Below, piece by piece: positions 25,166 to 35,800 of a stretch of DNA of 64,000 nucleotides. How positions within the stretch are numbered: the stretch's first letter is position 1; every line of letters begins with the position of its first letter. Source of the stretch: Bacillota bacterium. GTDB taxonomy: Bacteria > Bacillota > Clostridia > Acetivibrionales > DSM-27016. The notes under the pieces are model-generated. The model made no database searches. It worked only from the letters and a program-made list of their open reading frames with translations, and was not told where the DNA came from. The translations under genes were made by a program, and so were the position numbers. The stretch spans positions 62,001 through 126,000 of the forward strand of contig JAEWDM010000026.1 in NCBI GenBank assembly GCA_023390115.1, written 5' to 3'.

Positions 25166-25834
25166 ATGGACAAGCTGCAACAGCACATTCAGGATATTGT
25201 CAGTGAAAGAGATCTGTATAGTAATACCGGACATCACTATGAGATAGGCAAAAGAATTTTTGATACTGTTATATCATCAGTAGGGCTGCTGGTACTGACT
25301 CCAATACTTCTTGCAGTTGCCGGAGCGATTAAGCTGGATTCTAAGGGGCCTGTTTTTTTTATACAGAAAAGAGTGGGATATAAAGGGAAAATATTCAATA
25401 TGTATAAATTCCGTACTATGGACATTAATGCGGAGGATCTTTTAAGAGAGATAGAACACAAAAATGAAGCAGCAGGACATATGTTCAAAATGAGGAATGA
25501 TCCCCGGATTACAAGAGTAGGCAAGGTATTGAGAAAAACCAGCATTGACGAGCTGCCGCAGCTTGTTAATGTTGTTAAAGGAGAAATGAGTCTTGTAGGC
25601 CCCAGACCCCCGCTGATAAGGGAGGTGGAGAAATATGAGCTGTGGCATCACCTCAGAATGTCTGTAAGGCCGGGATTAACCGGCATGTGGCAGATTAGCG
25701 GGAGAAATAAGATAGGCTTCGAGGAAATGGTGCGGTTGGACTTAAAATACATAAAGGAACGAAGCTTTCGGAACGATTTGAAAATTATTATCAGGACAGT
25801 GCCGGTGCTTTTGGGTGATCGGAATGCATTTTAG
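25166..25834 (+). CDS. Priming sugar-1-phosphate transferase (WcaJ/WbaP-like)
   Basis: About 222 aa: one membrane-anchoring helix (ISSVGLLVLTPILLAVAGAI) followed by the bacterial sugar transferase domain (FIQKRVGYKGKIFNMYKFRT, DPRITRVGKVLRKTSIDELP, GEMSLVGPRPPLIREVEKY, RPGLTGMWQISGRN). It starts polymer assembly by moving a sugar phosphate to undecaprenyl phosphate. The ATG at 25166 has TAAGGTG 6 bases upstream; the upstream TTG at 25145 is less supported. Confidence 0.9.
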   Translation: MDKLQQHIQDIVSERDLYSNTGHHYEIGKRIFDTVISSVGLLVLTPILLAVAGAIKLDSKGPVFFIQKRVGYKGKIFNMYKFRTMDINAEDLLREIEHKNEAAGHMFKMRNDPRITRVGKVLRKTSIDELPQLVNVVKGEMSLVGPRPPLIREVEKYELWHHLRMSVRPGLTGMWQISGRNKIGFEEMVRLDLKYIKERSFRNDLKIIIRTVPVLLGDRNAF

Positions 25835-25844
25835 AGCCGCATAT

Positions 25845-25904
25845 AAGAGGGGACATACCTTATCGTAAAAGGAATACCCGTGAATCTGAAAGGTGTGTCC
25901 CCTT
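25845..25904. repeat. REP-like inverted repeat between the sugar transferase and flippase
   Basis: Arms AAGAGGGGACATACCTT (25845-25861) and AAGGTGTGTCCCCTT (25890-25904) enclose 28 bases. The GGGGACA/TGTCCCC ends match the palindromes near 38040, 38265, 38425 and 40669. Confidence 0.6.
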
Positions 25905-25921
25905 ACATTAGAGGAGAGGGA

Positions 25922-27394
25922 ATGATTATAAACAAGCAGGAAATTATAACTAACTCTGCATATGTCTATATAGGAGACATAGCAAGTAAGCTCGTTTTAT
26001 TTATACTTAATGCTGTGGCTGCAAGGAATTTAGGCGTTATAGGATATGGCCTGTACATATATGGGATTAATTTGGGATTATTGCTAATTAACTTTATAGA
26101 TTTTGGCACGAATAATTTTATATTTAAAAAGATTTCCGAGGAAAAGGGGAATAGCGCACTTATACGGCAGATTCTGGGGTTTGAAGCGATACTCTCGCTT
26201 GTTTTTACTGCAGCGCTGCTAGTCTTCATAAGCTTTACAGAAGATTCCTTATATGCACGGGGCATATTTATAATACTTTTTATATCTCTGCTTTTTGAGA
26301 ACCTTGCCAACGTCTTCAGAAGTGTGTTAAGAGCTGTTGGCAGGTACGGTGGAGACTCATTTCTCAACGTTCTTTGCAGTTGTCTGAGGCTGATTTTCGG
26401 ACTGGCGCTTTATTATCTGACATATAGCGTCTATGGCTTCAGCATTGGCATAACGATTAGTACTTTGCTTATATTGCTTGTCAGCTGGCATATGGTATGG
26501 AAGATATATGGCGGGAAGCTGAGGATATTAAGTAACGGCTCCCTTAATATGCTTTACACATTCAAAAGCTGCATTGTTTTTGCAATACCGATAATCATTA
26601 AGGGAATATATATTAGGATTGACTCGGTATTAATAAAAGCTTTTGTAAGCAGTGTGGAACTGAGTCTGTATAATAGTGTAACTAAGCTGCTGTTTATGCA
26701 GTATTTTCTTCCTAACGGTCTTATTAATGTTATATTCCCTATCTTGACGAGGCTGTATTATGAAAATGATATTGCCGGCGCCAACAAATTTTTTAACAGG
26801 GTCTTTACTGTTTTTACTATTTTCTTTAATTTTATTCAAATGGTGCAGTATGTTTTTGCAAAAGATATACTAAGGATTATTTATGGCTCTGAATTTTCAC
26901 AAGCCGGTATAATCTATAAAATAGTGGCGCTGTCCTTTGTCTTTACCTCACTGTCCTTCCTCATATCCTTCCTGTTTATGTCAAATAATAAAACCAATCT
27001 TTTAAACAGGTATTATTGTATTGGATTGGCGGCAAAACTGGTTCTGGTTGTGCCGGTTACCTTGAAATACGGCGCTGTGGGAATGGGAGCGGCATTCCTT
27101 ATTTGTGAGCTGATACAGTTTGCGGCATTTCTTTATGGGGCGTTTAAAAATAATATTGAATTTAAGCGCAGCTACCTGCTGGTGCTGATGAGTGTTTTAA
27201 TTCTGGACGCCGCAATAATATTATGCAAAGCCGCGGTGTTGCAGGTAATATTGTTAATGGCAGGCCATTTGATTATTTCCCGGTTGTTTAAGCTTGAATT
27301 ATTCAGATACTTTAAAGAATTTATAATAACGTCTCCAACGCATATAGGACATATGCGGCAGGCAATAAAAAAATATTTGCACAGGGGGGATTAG
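25922..27394 (+). CDS. Oligosaccharide flippase (Wzx/MATE-like)
   Basis: 490 aa with about twelve to fourteen hydrophobic helices and the polysaccharide-biosynthesis start (ITNSAYVYIGDIASKLVLFI, NAVAARNLGVIGYGLYIYGI). It should flip lipid-linked repeat units across the membrane. The ATG at 25922 has GAGGAGAGGG upstream; an open extension to 25880 overlaps the REP-like repeat and is not favoured. Confidence 0.85.
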   Translation: MIINKQEIITNSAYVYIGDIASKLVLFILNAVAARNLGVIGYGLYIYGINLGLLLINFIDFGTNNFIFKKISEEKGNSALIRQILGFEAILSLVFTAALLVFISFTEDSLYARGIFIILFISLLFENLANVFRSVLRAVGRYGGDSFLNVLCSCLRLIFGLALYYLTYSVYGFSIGITISTLLILLVSWHMVWKIYGGKLRILSNGSLNMLYTFKSCIVFAIPIIIKGIYIRIDSVLIKAFVSSVELSLYNSVTKLLFMQYFLPNGLINVIFPILTRLYYENDIAGANKFFNRVFTVFTIFFNFIQMVQYVFAKDILRIIYGSEFSQAGIIYKIVALSFVFTSLSFLISFLFMSNNKTNLLNRYYCIGLAAKLVLVVPVTLKYGAVGMGAAFLICELIQFAAFLYGAFKNNIEFKRSYLLVLMSVLILDAAIILCKAAVLQVILLMAGHLIISRLFKLELFRYFKEFIITSPTHIGHMRQAIKKYLHRGD

Positions 27395-27395
27395 T

Positions 27396-28244
27396 GTGTT
27401 TTTGTCGGTAATTATCGCTACTCATAACAGGTACGAAGCAATGGTATGCTTATATGAAAATTTAAAAAAGCAGCATGTTAAGCCGGATGAGATTATTATT
27501 GTCGATTCGTCGGATATAGCAGGAGGTGGCTATGACTGGTTTAAAGATGACTGGATACTTAAGGAACGGCATATTGAAGGGGCATGCCTGACCAGGCAGA
27601 GAAACCTTGGAATAGATGCGCTTGATGAAAGAAGCGATATTGCAGCTTTTATTGACGATGATGTATTGCTGGAGAATGATTTTTTTAAGATAATATCAGA
27701 TATTTACAAGGAGGACAATAATGCTGAAATATCCGGACTCGGCGGATTTGTGACAGGAGAGGATGAAGATTTCAAATACTTTTATCAAAAGCCTGTATTA
27801 ATAAAAAATAATGAGGTTTACAAAACAAAAACCTTGTATGGATGTAACATGATCTATAGAAGAAAAGTGGTTATGAATGAGAGATTCGATGAAAACCTGC
27901 TGTTTTACGGATTTCAGGAGGACAGGGATTTTTCTTTAAGGGCTAACAAATACGGACTGGTGGTCAGGACAAAGCATGCCAGATTAAGGCACTTACGAGT
28001 AAAGTCCGGGAGGATTGACAGGCTGAAGCTGGGATTTTCATTACTGGGCAATCCGTACTATATCATGAAAAAGCATGGAGACAGCGTACTGCGCATACAG
28101 TATCATCTGCTGCATTCCTTTACTATAATTATGCTGAAAGCAATTTTTAAGAAAGAGCACAGAGCTTGCTTAATGGGAGCATTTATAGCGCTAAAGCAAA
28201 TACTGTCAGGAAAGTTTTGTCCGCAAAATATAAAATTTTTATAA
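27396..28244 (+). CDS. Glycosyltransferase family 2 protein
   Basis: 282 aa. GT-A start SVIIATHNRYEAMVCLYENL, then IIIVDSSD and a DxD-like AAFIDDDVLLENDFF, followed by a helical C-terminus. It starts with GTG one base after the flippase stop, so it is co-translated. Acceptor and donor are unknown. Confidence 0.87.
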   Translation: MFLSVIIATHNRYEAMVCLYENLKKQHVKPDEIIIVDSSDIAGGGYDWFKDDWILKERHIEGACLTRQRNLGIDALDERSDIAAFIDDDVLLENDFFKIISDIYKEDNNAEISGLGGFVTGEDEDFKYFYQKPVLIKNNEVYKTKTLYGCNMIYRRKVVMNERFDENLLFYGFQEDRDFSLRANKYGLVVRTKHARLRHLRVKSGRIDRLKLGFSLLGNPYYIMKKHGDSVLRIQYHLLHSFTIIMLKAIFKKEHRACLMGAFIALKQILSGKFCPQNIKFL

Positions 28245-28280
28245 TAAAGATCGTTTGCTGTAAAGCATAAGGAGGGTATA

Positions 28281-29495
28281 ATGAAAATTCTGGATTCTCA
28301 TGAGTTTATCGAATTATACAGGGGAAGCAAGGATTTGATGCTGGGATTCCTGCTGTGTGAAAAATATAATGATGAGTATGTCTTTTTATGTCCAAAGATT
28401 AATAGCTATGCTGATGAAAAATTTTTCGGACAAAAACGCTTTGATATGAAAAGAGTTGAAAATGCTTTAGGGCATATTCCGGGAAATATGAGATTTCGGT
28501 TTTATTCCTGTATAAGGCTTTACAAAAAAATTATTTACTTTAAAAAAGTAGAATCAACCAATTTTTTTCACATACCTGCAGGGTACCTGTTTAAATTGTG
28601 GAGGGTTAAGCCTGACGTTATAATAGAATCAAATTATACCACTCTGACTCCGAGAAGCTATTTAAACTATATTGCCAGCAAGCTGTTCCGTATCCCCGTT
28701 ATGTGGATAGACTGCGGGGACGGGGGAAGAATGATGATATTCAAAGCGCTTGAAAAGCCGGTTGCAAAAAACGCGGCAAAAGTAATTACATACAGCCAGG
28801 GAGGAAAAAAGCGGCTTATAGATAAGTATAATATTCCTTCTGAAAGAATTGTGGTCTGTCCTAAGCCTATTGATATCAATAAATACAGATTTTCCTTAAT
28901 GGAAGAGACAAGACGGAAGAGCTTTTGTATAGGATATATTGGGAGACTGGCGGAAAACAAAGGCTTTGGAACATTCATAAAGCTGGCGGGGCATTACCTG
29001 AATAAAAGAATGCTGAAATTTATCTCTGTAGGGGATTTTACAAGTGAAGCCGAAAGGACAAGGTATATGCCCCTTATACCGGATAATATGCTGTTAACCG
29101 GGTATGTGGAAAATAAGAACATACCGGAATATATGGAAATGATTGATTTATTGGTAATTCCCAATATGACAAATCCTCCCGCATTTACAACTGTCCTTGC
29201 GGAAGCGCTCGCCAGCGGTATTCCATGCATTGTGGGCATTAAAGGATATGAAGAATATGTTCCCGTTTGCCGTCAAAACGGATGCTTTTTTGTCAGGCCC
29301 GACAGCATGGAGGAAACCGTTGACAGAATCGAAGACTTGCTTGGTAAAACGGCGGAAGAGTATAATGTGCTGAAAAAACAAGCCAGGAGCTATGCGGAGA
29401 AGGAATTGTCATGGGAGGCGCAGCTTCCCTTTTACAGATCTCTTCTGAATGAAATTGCAAATAAAAGGCCGCAGGCTCTGAAATACAGGAATTAA
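28281..29495 (+). CDS. Glycosyltransferase family 4 protein
   Basis: 404 aa. The N-terminal half is divergent (GSKDLMLGFLLCEKYNDEYV). The C-terminal half is a clear GT4 donor domain: CIGYIGRLAENKGFGTFIKL, MLLTGYVENKNIPEYMEMID and LVIPNMTNPPAFTTVLAEAL-ASGIPCIVG. AAGGAGGG precedes the ATG. It is the last gene of the exopolysaccharide operon, with a terminator 50 bases downstream. Confidence 0.85.
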   Translation: MKILDSHEFIELYRGSKDLMLGFLLCEKYNDEYVFLCPKINSYADEKFFGQKRFDMKRVENALGHIPGNMRFRFYSCIRLYKKIIYFKKVESTNFFHIPAGYLFKLWRVKPDVIIESNYTTLTPRSYLNYIASKLFRIPVMWIDCGDGGRMMIFKALEKPVAKNAAKVITYSQGGKKRLIDKYNIPSERIVVCPKPIDINKYRFSLMEETRRKSFCIGYIGRLAENKGFGTFIKLAGHYLNKRMLKFISVGDFTSEAERTRYMPLIPDNMLLTGYVENKNIPEYMEMIDLLVIPNMTNPPAFTTVLAEALASGIPCIVGIKGYEEYVPVCRQNGCFFVRPDSMEETVDRIEDLLGKTAEEYNVLKKQARSYAEKELSWEAQLPFYRSLLNEIANKRPQALKYRN

Positions 29496-29547
29496 AGCTA
29501 TAATAGCCTGTTTTAGAGAGCAGTATATTTACAGCATATCATCCCTT

Positions 29548-29580
29548 GCCGGTACCTATTTAGTGGGTGCCGGTTTTTTT
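29548..29580 (+). terminator. Intrinsic terminator of the exopolysaccharide operon
   Basis: GCCGGTACC pairs with GGGTGCCGG (one G-T pair) around a short loop, followed by TTTTTTT. Confidence 0.85.
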
Positions 29581-29657
29581 CATATCTTCTGTATTAAAAC
29601 CTGACATGCCGGTAAAAATTTTTACAGCCCGCAACTTTCAGCCCAAATAGATACTAT

Positions 29658-29760
29658 TTAACTTAAAACAATAATATTTCCGGAGTTTGTAGACAAATAA
29701 TGCAAAATAATATATTATATCCGTGTAAAATTATGGTATAACATATCATCAAAGGGAAGA
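29658..29760 (+). repeat. Upstream block of the giant surface protein, copy 1
   Basis: 103 bases that recur nearly unchanged at 46915-47017 in front of the second surface-protein gene. It includes an AT-rich segment with TATGGTATAAC as a possible -10. Retention at both genes suggests it holds the shared promoter or regulator site. The rest of the gap 29581-29815 shows nothing recognisable. Confidence 0.75.
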
Positions 29761-29815
29761 TGGGATTTGATGAGGCTTCAACTTATTTAATATCGTAACA
29801 ATGGAGGTTTTTATT

Positions 29816-32800
29816 ATGAGAAGGAAGTTCAAGTTCTTATCCTTGATGCTTGTATTATGTCTGTGTATGACCAGCTTGGGCATACAGGGTGCGGCGGAGG
29901 AAAATCAAGAGGCACTGCCGCTGCCCGCGCCGGAACAGGTGCAGACAGTACAGGAGCCTGCACAGATGCCTGAAGCTGAATACGCGGATGAAGCAGCAGA
30001 GGAAATAACAGAAGATGTAGAGGATGAAGCAACAGAGGAAATACCTGAAGCTGGACAGGCGGATGAAGCAGCAGGGGAAATAACGGAAGATGTAGAGGAT
30101 GAAGCAATAGAGGAAATAACGGAAGACACAGAGGATGTGATAGTAGACACAGAAGGGGAGCCGCAGGAGGAAGTGCCGGGAGAACAGCCCGAGGAAGACA
30201 CAAGCATGCAGGATGATGCAGAGACACTGCTGCCTGTGCAGGAAAATACCCTTATGGAGGATGGAGAAGACCCTGAATTTTTACAGGATGAACCGGGAGC
30301 AATAAAGATAAACTTCCAGCCCCCGGGCACTGAAATACCTGAGGGATACATACCGGACTACGGAGAAGTCTATGGCGTAAGAAACGGGTATACATACGGC
30401 TGGAATACATTATATACGGGTACAATGAGGGACAGAGAGGTAAACGCCGACCAGAAGCTGGATACCCTGGTCACACTATACAAAACCGGCAAGTGGGAAA
30501 TAGAGGTGGAGAATGGGCACTATGAAGTGACGGTATGCGCGGGAGACGCGGGCTTCAGTTCCACTCCAACCGTAAATGTTGAGGGGGTTAACTACTGGTC
30601 TGCGGTAGATTTGGGCGCAAACCAGTTTCTACAGGAAACGAAGACAGTCATGATTGCTGACGGGAGACTAACCCTGGATAACGGCGGTACAACAGATGGT
30701 GTAACAAAGATAAACTACGTGGAAATAGTGAAAAACAGCAGTACCTTTCCGATACCTGAAAATATACAGGCAACAGCGGCAGAGGACGAGGTAACGGTCA
30801 CCTGGGATGGGGCAGACATGGCGGCAGGCTATGAGATAGAGGCGGACGGACAAAGCTATACAACAGCGGAACCCTCATTTGTACACCAATACCTGGAAGC
30901 AGGTACCCCGCATACCTACAGGGTCAGAATCGTAAACGGCGGTATAAAAGGTGACTGGAGCGAGCCTGTAACTATAGCTACACTGCCCGAAGCGCCTGGG
31001 ACAGTAAAGATAAACTTTCAGCCTTCGGGTTCGGAAATACCCGAAGGATACATACCGGATTACGGAGAAATCTATGGCTCAAGAAACGGATATACATACG
31101 GGTGGAATACATTATATACGGGTACAATGAGAGACAGAGAGGTAAACGCCGACCAGAAGCGGGATACCCTTGTTACACTCTACAAAACCGGCAAGTGGGA
31201 AATAGAGGTGGAGAATGGGCTCTATGAAGTGACGGTATGTGCGGGAGATGCGGGCTTCAGCTCCGCTCCAACCGTAAATGTTGAGGGGGTTAACTACTGG
31301 TCAGCGGTGGAGCTTGGTGCAAACCGGTTCGTGAAAGAAACGGGAATATTAAGTATCACAGATGGGAAAATAACCATAGACAATGGAGGAACGGCTGATG
31401 CGGTAACCAAATTGAACTATGTGAAGATAGTTCAGGTTAATCCGTCATTCCTGAGTAACCTTGCTTTAAGCAATGGCACTCTAAGCCCTGCGTTTGACGG
31501 AAGAAAATTTGCATATACTGCAAATGTTCCTTATGATACAGCCTCAATTACTCTGGCTGCCACAGCCGGGGACAGCGGTGCGGTTATTACCGTTAACGGG
31601 GAACAGGTGGAGAGCGGCGGGATATCAAGCCCGATCAGCCTGGAGTTGGGAAGCAATACAATCCTGGTAAAGGTAACGGCATCCGACGGTTCGTCCGTGA
31701 CAGAATATACCGTAACAGTTGTGAGGAAAAGCGAGCTGTATTTTAAGGATATTGCAGCCGGATACAGACACAGCATAGCTTTAAGGAACGATGGAACAGT
31801 TTGGGCGTGGGGATATAACTATTACGGCCAGCTGGGAGACGGAACAAATACATACAGGACAACGCCTGTGCATGTAAGCGGCATAGGCGGAGTAAAGGCG
31901 GTAACGGCAGGAGATGACCACACCATAGCACTAAAGGAAGACGGAACGGTGTGGGCCTGGGGAGATAACTATTACGGCCAGTTGGGAGACGGGACGGCTA
32001 CAGATAGGAAAACGCCTGTACGGGTGAGCGGCATAAGCGGAATAAAGGCAGTGGCGGCAGGAGATTACCATACGGTAGCCTTAAAGGAAGACGGAACAGT
32101 ATGGGCCTGGGGATATAACTATTCCGGTCAGTTGGGAGACGGGACAATTGCAAATAGTACAATCCCTGTGCAGGTGAGCGGTTTAAGCGGAATAAAGGCA
32201 GTAGCGGCAGGAGACAGTCACACCATAGCCCTAAAGGAAGACGGAACGGTATGGACCTGGGGATGGAATAGCTATGGCCAGTTGGGAGACGGAACAACTA
32301 CAGAAAGTACAACTCCTGTACAGGTGAGCGGCATAAGTGGCATAAAGGCAGTAGCGGCAGGAGATTACCATACGGTAGCATTAAAAGAAGATGGAACAGT
32401 GTGGGCCTGGGGGCGCAATAGCGAGGGCCAGCTGGGAGACGGAACAACTGCAAATAGTACGACTCCCGTACAGGTGAGCGGCATAAGCGGCATAAAGGCG
32501 GTAGGGACAGGAGGTTACCACACAGCAGCCTTAAAGGAAGATGGAGCAGTATGGGCCTGGGGGTATAACGGTTACGGCCAGTTGGGAGACGGAACAACTA
32601 CAAACAGGACAATCCCTGCACAGGTGAGTGGTTTAAACGGAATAAAATCAGTAGCTGCAGGGGATTACCACACAATAGCCTTAAAGGAAGACAGAACGGT
32701 GTGGGTATGGGGAGATAACTATTTCGGCCAGTTGGGAAATGGAGAGTCAGGAAATGTGCCACACCCCATGCGGGTTTATTTGAATTGTGATGAAGCAGTT

Positions 32801-35800
32801 GAAAATAATGCCGTGTTTTTGTCAAAGCTGAGCCTGAGCAAAGGGCAATTAAGCCCTGCATTCACGGAAAACACTTTTTCATATACTGCAAATGTTCCGT
32901 ATGATACATCGTCAATTACTGTAATCCCCACAGCCGGGGACAGCGGGACGGTAATTACCGTTAACGGGGAACAAGTGGAGAGCGGTGGGACATCAAACCC
33001 GATCAGCCTGGAAGCGGGAAGCAATACCATCTCGGTGAAGGTAACAGCACCGGACGGTTCATCCGTGACGGAATATACCGTGACGGTGACGAGAGGAGGC
33101 AGCGCATACCTGTCTGATCTCACACTAAGCGGAATTCCGATTGAGTTTGACAGAAACACATATTCATATAATGCAAGCATAGAGTACGGTACGGCAAGTA
33201 CTACAGTCACCCCGACACTTGAGGACAGCGCAGCCTCGGTACTTGTAACGGTAAACGGCACGGAGCTTCCTTCAGGGCAGACGGCTGGACTCAATGTGGG
33301 CACAAATACTATAAGCGTTCAGGTAACGGCAATTGACGGAGTGAAGCAGACCTATACTGTGACGGTTGTGAGGGAAAACAGTATATATTTTAAGGATATT
33401 GCGGCAGGAGATTACCATACAATAGCCATAAAGGAAGACGGCACGGTATGGGCCTGGGGGTATAATAGAGATGGCCAGTTGGGAGACGGTACGGCTACAG
33501 ATAGGACAACGCCTGTGCAGGTAAGCGGTTTAAGCGGAATAAAGGCGGTAGCTGCAGGAAATTACCGCACGATAGCATTAAGGGAAGACGGAACGGTATG
33601 GGCCTGGGGAGATGGATGGAGAACGCCTGTGCAGGTAAGTGGTTTAAGTGGAGTAAAGGCAGTAGCGGCAGGAGGTGACCACATGATAGCATTAAAGGAA
33701 GACGGCACGGTGTGGGCCTGGGGAGATAACGATTACGGCCAGTTGGGAGACGGTACGACTACAAGGAGGATGACGCCTGTGCAGGTAAGTGGTTTAAGTG
33801 GAATAAAGGCAGCAGCTGCAGGGAATTTCCACACGGTAGCATTAAAGGAAGACGGAACGGTATGGGCATGGGGATCAAACTTTGCTGGCCAGTTGGGAGA
33901 CGGTACGGCTACGCATAGGACAACGCCTGTGCAGGTGAGTGGTTTAAGTGGAATAAAGGCAGTGGCGTCAGGGTATAGTCACACAATAGCATTAAAGGAA
34001 GACGGCACGGTATGGAGCTGGGGGTTGAATGACGATGGCCAGTTGGGAGACAGTACGACTACAAATAGGACAACGCCTGTACAGGTGAATGGATTAAGCG
34101 GAATAAAGGCAGTGGCGTCAGGGTATAGTCACACGATAGCATTAAAGGAAGACGGCACGGTATGGAGCTGGGGGTTGAATGACGATGGCCAGTTGGGAGA
34201 CGGAACAACTACAGATAGGACAACGTCTGTACGGGTGAGCGGTTTAAGTGGAATAAGGATAATAGCGACAGGAGGCAGACACACGATAGCATTAAAGGAG
34301 GACAGAACGGTATGGGTGTGGGGGTGGAATGACTATGGTCAGTTAGGAGACGGAACAACTACAAGGATGGCGACGCCTGTACAGATAGGTGGTTTAAGCG
34401 GAGTAAAGGCAGTGACGGCAGGAGACAGTCACACGATAGCATTAAAGGAAGACGGAACAGTCTGGACATCCGGAGATAATACTTATGGTCAACTGGGAGA
34501 TGGTACGATTACAGATAGGGAAACACCTGTGCAGGTGAGTGTCATAAGCGGAATAAAGTCAGTGGCGTCAGGGTATAGTCATACAATAGCCTTAAAGGAA
34601 GATGGAACAGTATGGGTCTGGGGGAATAACAATTACGGCCAGTTAGGAGACGGTACGGTCGTAAATAGGATAATGCCCGTACAGGTGAGCGATTTAAGCG
34701 GAATAAAGTCAGTGGCGGCAGGAAGAGGCCACACAGTAGCGTTAAAGGAAGACGGAACAGTGTGGGCCTGGGGGGGGAATAGCTGCGGCCAGTTGGGAGA
34801 CGGAACAACTACATACATGATTATTACGCCTGTACAGGTGAGTGGTTTAAGTGGCATAAAGTCAGTAGCCGCAGGAGGGAGTCACACGATAGCATTAAAG
34901 GAAGATGGCACGGTATGGGCCTGGGGATATAACCATTACGGCCAGTTGGGAGACGGGACAACTACAGATAGGACAACGCCTGTACGGGTGAGTGGTTTAA
35001 GCGGAATAAAGTCAGTGGCGGCAGGAGAAAGTCACACGATAGCATTAAAGGAAGATGGCACGGTATGGGTCTGGGGATATAACCATTACGGCCAGTTGGG
35101 AGACGGAACAAATGTAGATAGGGCAACCCCTGTGCAGATAAGTAGTTTAAGTAGGATAAAGGCAATAGCGGCAGGAGGGAGTCACACAATAGCCTTAAAG
35201 GAAGATAGGACGGTATGGACCTGGGGGTACAACTATTCCGGCCAGTTGGGAGATGGGACGACTGCATTATATGTATATACGCAGAGGGCAACGCCTGTAC
35301 AGGTGAGCGGATTAAGCGGAATAAAGTCAGTAGCGGCAGGAGAAAGTCACACGATAGCATTAAAGGAAGACGGAACGGTATGGGCCTGGGGGTATAACCT
35401 TCATGGTCAGTTGGGAAATGGGGAGGCAGGATATGTGCTACAGCCCAAACAGGTGTATTTGAATTGCGGTGAAACAATTGAAGACAATCCCGTGTTTTTG
35501 TCCAATATTACTCTAAGTAATGGTACTCTAAATCCTGCATTCACGGAAAATACTTTTGCATATACTGCAAATGTTCCTTATGATACATCGTCAATTACTG
35601 TAATCCCCACAGCCGGGGACAGCGGGACGGTAATTACCGTTAGCGGGGAACAAGTGGAGAGCGGTGGGACATCAAACCCGATCAGCCTGGAGGTGGGAAG
35701 CAATACCATCTCGGTGAAGGTAACAGCACCGGACGGTTCATCCGTGACAGAATATACCGTGACGGTTGTGAGAGGAGGCAGCGCATACCTGACTGATCTC

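Noticed and set aside
29581..29815. Possible c-di-GMP riboswitch ahead of the adhesin
   Set aside because: No conserved GEMM-type motif could be found by reading the leader.
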